A stretch of DNA of 64,000 bases from Anaerolineae bacterium (GTDB lineage: Bacteria; Chloroflexota; Anaerolineae; 4572-78; J111): contig JAJVIM010000012.1 of the NCBI GenBank assembly GCA_022071955.1, positions 316,029-380,028 on the forward strand. The letters run 5' to 3'. This document shows, piece by piece, positions 60,901-64,000 of the stretch; positions within the stretch are counted from its first letter, which is position 1, and each line of letters opens with the position of its first letter. The translations under genes were made by a program, and so were the position numbers. Below the pieces are notes generated by a model, which searched no databases, had not been told where the DNA came from, and saw nothing but the letters and a program-made list of their open reading frames with translations.

Positions 60901-63846
60901 TCACCGCAAAATGAGCGGCAGATAAACATTATTTTCCTCGGGGAAGGGCACAATCTCGAAATTTAATTTTTGAGCCGGGTCGCCAAACAGGGTGAAGGTA
61001 TCCAACAGGTCTAAATTGAGGCCGGACGCCAGCAGTTGCAGTTTGCCGGCCAGCACCGCCGCTCCCAGTTGCGGGTGCTGGCTTAACAGTATGGCATCAT
61101 AAAAGCCATCCTGCAAATGATCGTGGCCGCTGGCTACCCCCAGGCCGGTAGCCCCCCACACGGCTATCGCTCCGCCGCCGCTTTTGCGCAGTAAACTTTC
61201 GTCCATCGTTGGGTATTGGGGGTGATGAAAAAAGCCGGTAAAACAGGTCATTTCCAGCACCACCGGCAGCCGGTTATCATTTTTCAGATGGTCAACATCA
61301 TTGTCGGCGGCCACCAGACTCCAGCGAAAGACCGGGTCGGCGTTCCACTGGTGCCACGAACTGTGACCGTTAAACGCCACCACACCGGCCCCGCCGTTAA
61401 AGGCGCTAACAAATTGCTGGCGCAGCGTAACATTATTGCTGTAAATATACGGTAATGTGGATGAAATATCGGGGTCGTAGTAATAACGGTAGCCCACCGC
61501 CGGCGAGCTGAGCTTATTATAACCGCTATCGGCGTGAATCCGAAAAATCTCAGAGACCAGCAGCGTCTCCTCATCGAGCCGGTCGCCGCTGACAAACAGG
61601 TGACGGCTATTCCACGGGCCAATTGGCGGTTGGGTTTCGTACCGGATGATTTTGTTGACCACCACCGTGGCTTCGGCGGCGCTGTTAACCGGCAGCCGGC
61701 CAACCAGCATGTCGGGGAAATTGTTACCGTCAAAGGTCACCAGCCGGTTGTCGGCAGCGGTTTCGCCCCACCACGGATCGACCTGCGCCAAAAACGGCGG
61801 CAGATACGTGGCCGGATTGTAACCGCTGTAATTTTTAAAGTCGTAGCTGCCATCACCCACCAGCAGCACATACAGCGGCTTGGGAGACGGCCAGCTTTGA
61901 TAGGCGTGCTGCAAATAGGCCTTGATCGCCTCCGCCGACATGCGCCCGCCGCCGAACGAATCGTACACCTGCGCGGTGGTTACGGTGACAACGCGCAGGC
62001 CGCTGTTGGCCCGATGGGCAGCCAGCGGCGCGACCGCCGCGGCAAAATTGGGGTGGGTGATGATGATGTAATCCGCGCCGGCGGGCGGGTCGGCGAGCAG
62101 GTTGGCCGGTTCAATTCGCAGCGGCGATTTTAGCTGGTTATCGGGCACCACCAGATAGCCGGCCGCGTCGGCGTTGGCATCGCCGATGGTCAGGTTGGTT
62201 TTGCCGCTCACCGGCGTTAGCTGCACGCCGGTTACAAGTTTGGGCTGGAGCGGACTCGATACATCGAACACCTGCAAATTGGCGCTGGACCAGCCGGCCA
62301 GCGTGGTCTGCTTTTGCCCGGTGTCGCTGTTAAAATAGAGCTGGCCGCTGCTGCCGCTGGCGGTGGGGTATTTCAACTCCACGGCATCGACCAGTGTTTT
62401 TTCAACAACAGTTCCCACCCCCGGCAGCGACAATCGAATTTGATTGTTCCCGGCCAGCAAAAGGTTGGCCGGCACCGAAAACTGGGCCTGCCGGGCCAGC
62501 GCCCCATCCCAAACATCTTCGCCAACGACCACGCCGTTCACCTGCACCCGCACTTTGTGATCGGGGTTGATAGCCGGGTTGGTAACACCCCGCATCCAAA
62601 CGGTGAGAGTGGCGTTGGGGCCGCCCGTTTGCGGCGCAGCCAGCGACAGGGCGTAACTGGCCGCTGTTTTATCGGGCTGGCGCAGATCGTTCCAGTACCA
62701 GTGGTCGCCGTTGTAGCCGGCGTAGAGCGACTCGTAAACGGTGTTGGCTTCGGCGTGGCGGGTGAGCCAGGCCGCGCCGGCCGGCAGCCCCTGCGGGTTG
62801 CCGGAACGGCTGGCCATCCGCGGCGGGGCAGGCTGGTTGTAACTCAAAAAGTAAACGTCTTCGTCGGTGTAGCGGCTAAAGGTTGGCTCGGCGTAAAACA
62901 GAATCCGGTCGCCGGGGTTAAACACACCGTCGCTTTCGCCCTCAAATAAAATTGCCGCCGGGCTAAAACTTGCGCCGTAGCTCACCTGCACCGATTGCGG
63001 GTTGAGCGTCGCCACCGGCCAGCCGGCGGCCTGCAAATCAGCGTAGGTGATGGCGTACAGCCCGCGCTCTTTGACCACCAGCTTCAGCACAGAACCGGCC
63101 GCCGCCGCGGTCAGTTGCGGCGCCGGGGCCGGCGTGGCCGGCGTCGAGACCGTCCAGCCGGTAGCCGCCGGATTGAGCAGCGTGGCGGCCAGCGCGCCGG
63201 CAAATGAGTCGGCCTCGGTTTGCGCGGCCAGCGACGGCGGCTCGGGTTGGTCAAACACAACTTCCAGCCGGATAAACCGGACCACTTCCATTTGGCGGGA
63301 CACGGGATCGACTCGCGCCGGAAAAATTGAGAGTGAAGCCACGCGCCGGTTTCTCACCTGCCGGGGTTCGCCCAGTTGGGCCACGGTGGCCGGAAACAAA
63401 GCGTCGGCGTTGTAAATAGCAGAATCGGGGGTGGTGCTCACGGGGCCGCCAAAATTGGCGGCGGTTGGATCGGAGAAGGAAACCGGCAAGGGAGTGGGGG
63501 CCGGCAACGGCGGGTGGGGCAGCGAAACCAGCTCGGTTTCAAGCTCGATCACCCGCAACACCGCACCGCCGCCGGGCGGCAGGCCAACCAGCCCGGTGTA
63601 TACCGGCAGCGATGGCTGGCCCGGTTCGCCGCCGGCAGGCAGGCCAGCGATGTTTGGCCGGCTGAATGTTTGGCCGTTGGCCGTTACCTCGGCCACAGTC
63701 ACCGGCGGCGGCGTCCAGGTGACGGTCACCCGCCGGTCATCGGCCTGAATTTGCACCTGATTATCCTGCGCCCGAACTGCCTGGGGAGGAATCATCCCCC
63801 CCAGGCAAATCAGCGCGACAAACAGTTGTTTGGCCCCCCAACGCAT
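60901..63846 (-). CDS. Secreted C25 (gingipain-like) cysteine peptidase
   Basis: A 981-residue secreted protein. The signal peptide (1-26; VALICLGGMIPPQAVRAQ) is followed by beta-rich propeptide-like and receptor-like regions (about 30-590). The C25 peptidase region is at about 595-960: DYIIITHPNFAAAVAPLAAHR, YVLLVGDGSYDFKNY, ADNRLVTFDGNNFPDMLVGRLP, catalytic His828 in FNGHSSWHQW and Cys868 in LEMTCFTGFF. It cleaves proteins outside the cell, by homology probably after Arg or Lys. The final residues NNVYLPLILR form a short hydrophobic tail shared with the neighbouring upstream protein. No type IX secretion C-terminal domain is visible, so export is probably Sec and attachment unclear. Confidence 0.9.
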   Translation of the reverse strand: MRWGAKQLFVALICLGGMIPPQAVRAQDNQVQIQADDRRVTVTWTPPPVTVAEVTANGQTFSRPNIAGLPAGGEPGQPSLPVYTGLVGLPPGGGAVLRVIELETELVSLPHPPLPAPTPLPVSFSDPTAANFGGPVSTTPDSAIYNADALFPATVAQLGEPRQVRNRRVASLSIFPARVDPVSRQMEVVRFIRLEVVFDQPEPPSLAAQTEADSFAGALAATLLNPAATGWTVSTPATPAPAPQLTAAAAGSVLKLVVKERGLYAITYADLQAAGWPVATLNPQSVQVSYGASFSPAAILFEGESDGVFNPGDRILFYAEPTFSRYTDEDVYFLSYNQPAPPRMASRSGNPQGLPAGAAWLTRHAEANTVYESLYAGYNGDHWYWNDLRQPDKTAASYALSLAAPQTGGPNATLTVWMRGVTNPAINPDHKVRVQVNGVVVGEDVWDGALARQAQFSVPANLLLAGNNQIRLSLPGVGTVVEKTLVDAVELKYPTASGSSGQLYFNSDTGQKQTTLAGWSSANLQVFDVSSPLQPKLVTGVQLTPVSGKTNLTIGDANADAAGYLVVPDNQLKSPLRIEPANLLADPPAGADYIIITHPNFAAAVAPLAAHRANSGLRVVTVTTAQVYDSFGGGRMSAEAIKAYLQHAYQSWPSPKPLYVLLVGDGSYDFKNYSGYNPATYLPPFLAQVDPWWGETAADNRLVTFDGNNFPDMLVGRLPVNSAAEATVVVNKIIRYETQPPIGPWNSRHLFVSGDRLDEETLLVSEIFRIHADSGYNKLSSPAVGYRYYYDPDISSTLPYIYSNNVTLRQQFVSAFNGGAGVVAFNGHSSWHQWNADPVFRWSLVAADNDVDHLKNDNRLPVVLEMTCFTGFFHHPQYPTMDESLLRKSGGGAIAVWGATGLGVASGHDHLQDGFYDAILLSQHPQLGAAVLAGKLQLLASGLNLDLLDTFTLFGDPAQKLNFEIVPFPEENNVYLPLILR

Positions 63847-63854
63847 CTACTGTC

Positions 63855-64000
63855 TCAATTCTGCTGCCTGAAAATCAACGGCAGGTAGATGATGGTGCTG
63901 GCGCTGTTGGTTGACCCATCAAACGTAATTTGAACCGGGCCGTGGCGGGTTTCGAGGCCCTGAGTGTCAACATCAATCAGCCAGTAGGTGTACGTTTCAC
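63855..64000 (-). CDS. C-terminus of a secreted protein (partial)
   Basis: The gene enters from the right edge; only its last 48 codons are visible, ending in TGA at 63855-63857. The readable part, YTYWLIDVDTQGLETRHGPV then a short Ser/Thr stretch, ends IIYLPLIFRQQN. The tail is nearly the same as that of the C25 peptidase gene that starts nine bases downstream, so the two are probably in one operon and handled by the same surface pathway. The function of the rest cannot be seen. Confidence 0.75.
   Translation of the reverse strand, partial: ETYTYWLIDVDTQGLETRHGPVQITFDGSTNSASTIIYLPLIFRQQN

Noticed and set aside
60901-63846. LPxTG sorting signal on the C25 peptidase as sortase substrate
   Set aside because: The C-terminus is VYLPLILR with no LPxTG, hydrophobic helix or basic tail after it, so it is not a standard sortase signal.

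Overview
The window is one contiguous stretch of a moderately GC-rich bacterial chromosome, densely coded, with no rRNA, tRNA, CRISPR array or transposase gene that I can see. The gene set points to Chloroflexota, probably an Anaerolineae-type lineage: FHA and beta-propeller membrane proteins, gingipain-like C25 peptidase, sortase, many B12-binding radical SAM proteins, and secreted proteins ending in a YLPLI(L/F)R tail. This assignment is inference from gene content.

Layout. 1-4073 (minus): a nucleoside uptake and salvage operon (ribokinase, nucleoside hydrolase, BMP-type binding lipoprotein, then an ABC ATPase cut by the left edge) with a good promoter at 4192-4220. 4290-15508 (minus): five radical SAM proteins, four of them with a B12-binding-type N-terminal domain, interleaved with an FHA/beta-propeller membrane protein, an OsmC-type protein and two small unknown proteins. 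15663-17380: an IscA/ErpA-type Fe-S carrier, a CxxC small protein and a pentapeptide-repeat lipoprotein. 17628-22381 (plus): xpt and guaA (purine salvage, GMP synthesis) and a membrane protein with a degenerate PP2C-like domain and an NHL-like propeller. 22419-37881 (minus): a two-protein NRPS/PKS assembly line with ATGA start-stop overlaps and a coupled alpha/beta hydrolase. 38325-41837 (plus): two phosphorelay kinases divergent from it. 42039-44027: prfA-prmC. 44084-54540 (plus): three secreted or membrane-anchored glycoside-hydrolase-like proteins, two of them tandem duplicates, and a large polytopic PTPS-related membrane protein. 54787-64000: a SET-domain protein, then on the minus strand clpC, pth, a surface protein, a sortase, a C25 peptidase and the C-terminus of another secreted protein.

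Most distinctive signals. (1) The NRPS has an N-methyltransferase in its first adenylation domain and a luciferase-like monooxygenase spliced into the second; both adenylation codes read as glycine-like. (2) Intergenic regions carry arrays of different words that all have a 7-base period, often arranged as inverted pairs. Insertions resembling these occur in frame at the same place in both adenylation domains. (3) One array of three CAGCCTT units lies between a strong ribosome binding site/ATG and the frame of the 51841-54540 membrane protein, so loss of one unit would fuse the frames: a candidate phase-variation switch. (4) Three compound palindromic elements and one 182-base MITE-like element occupy intergenic regions.
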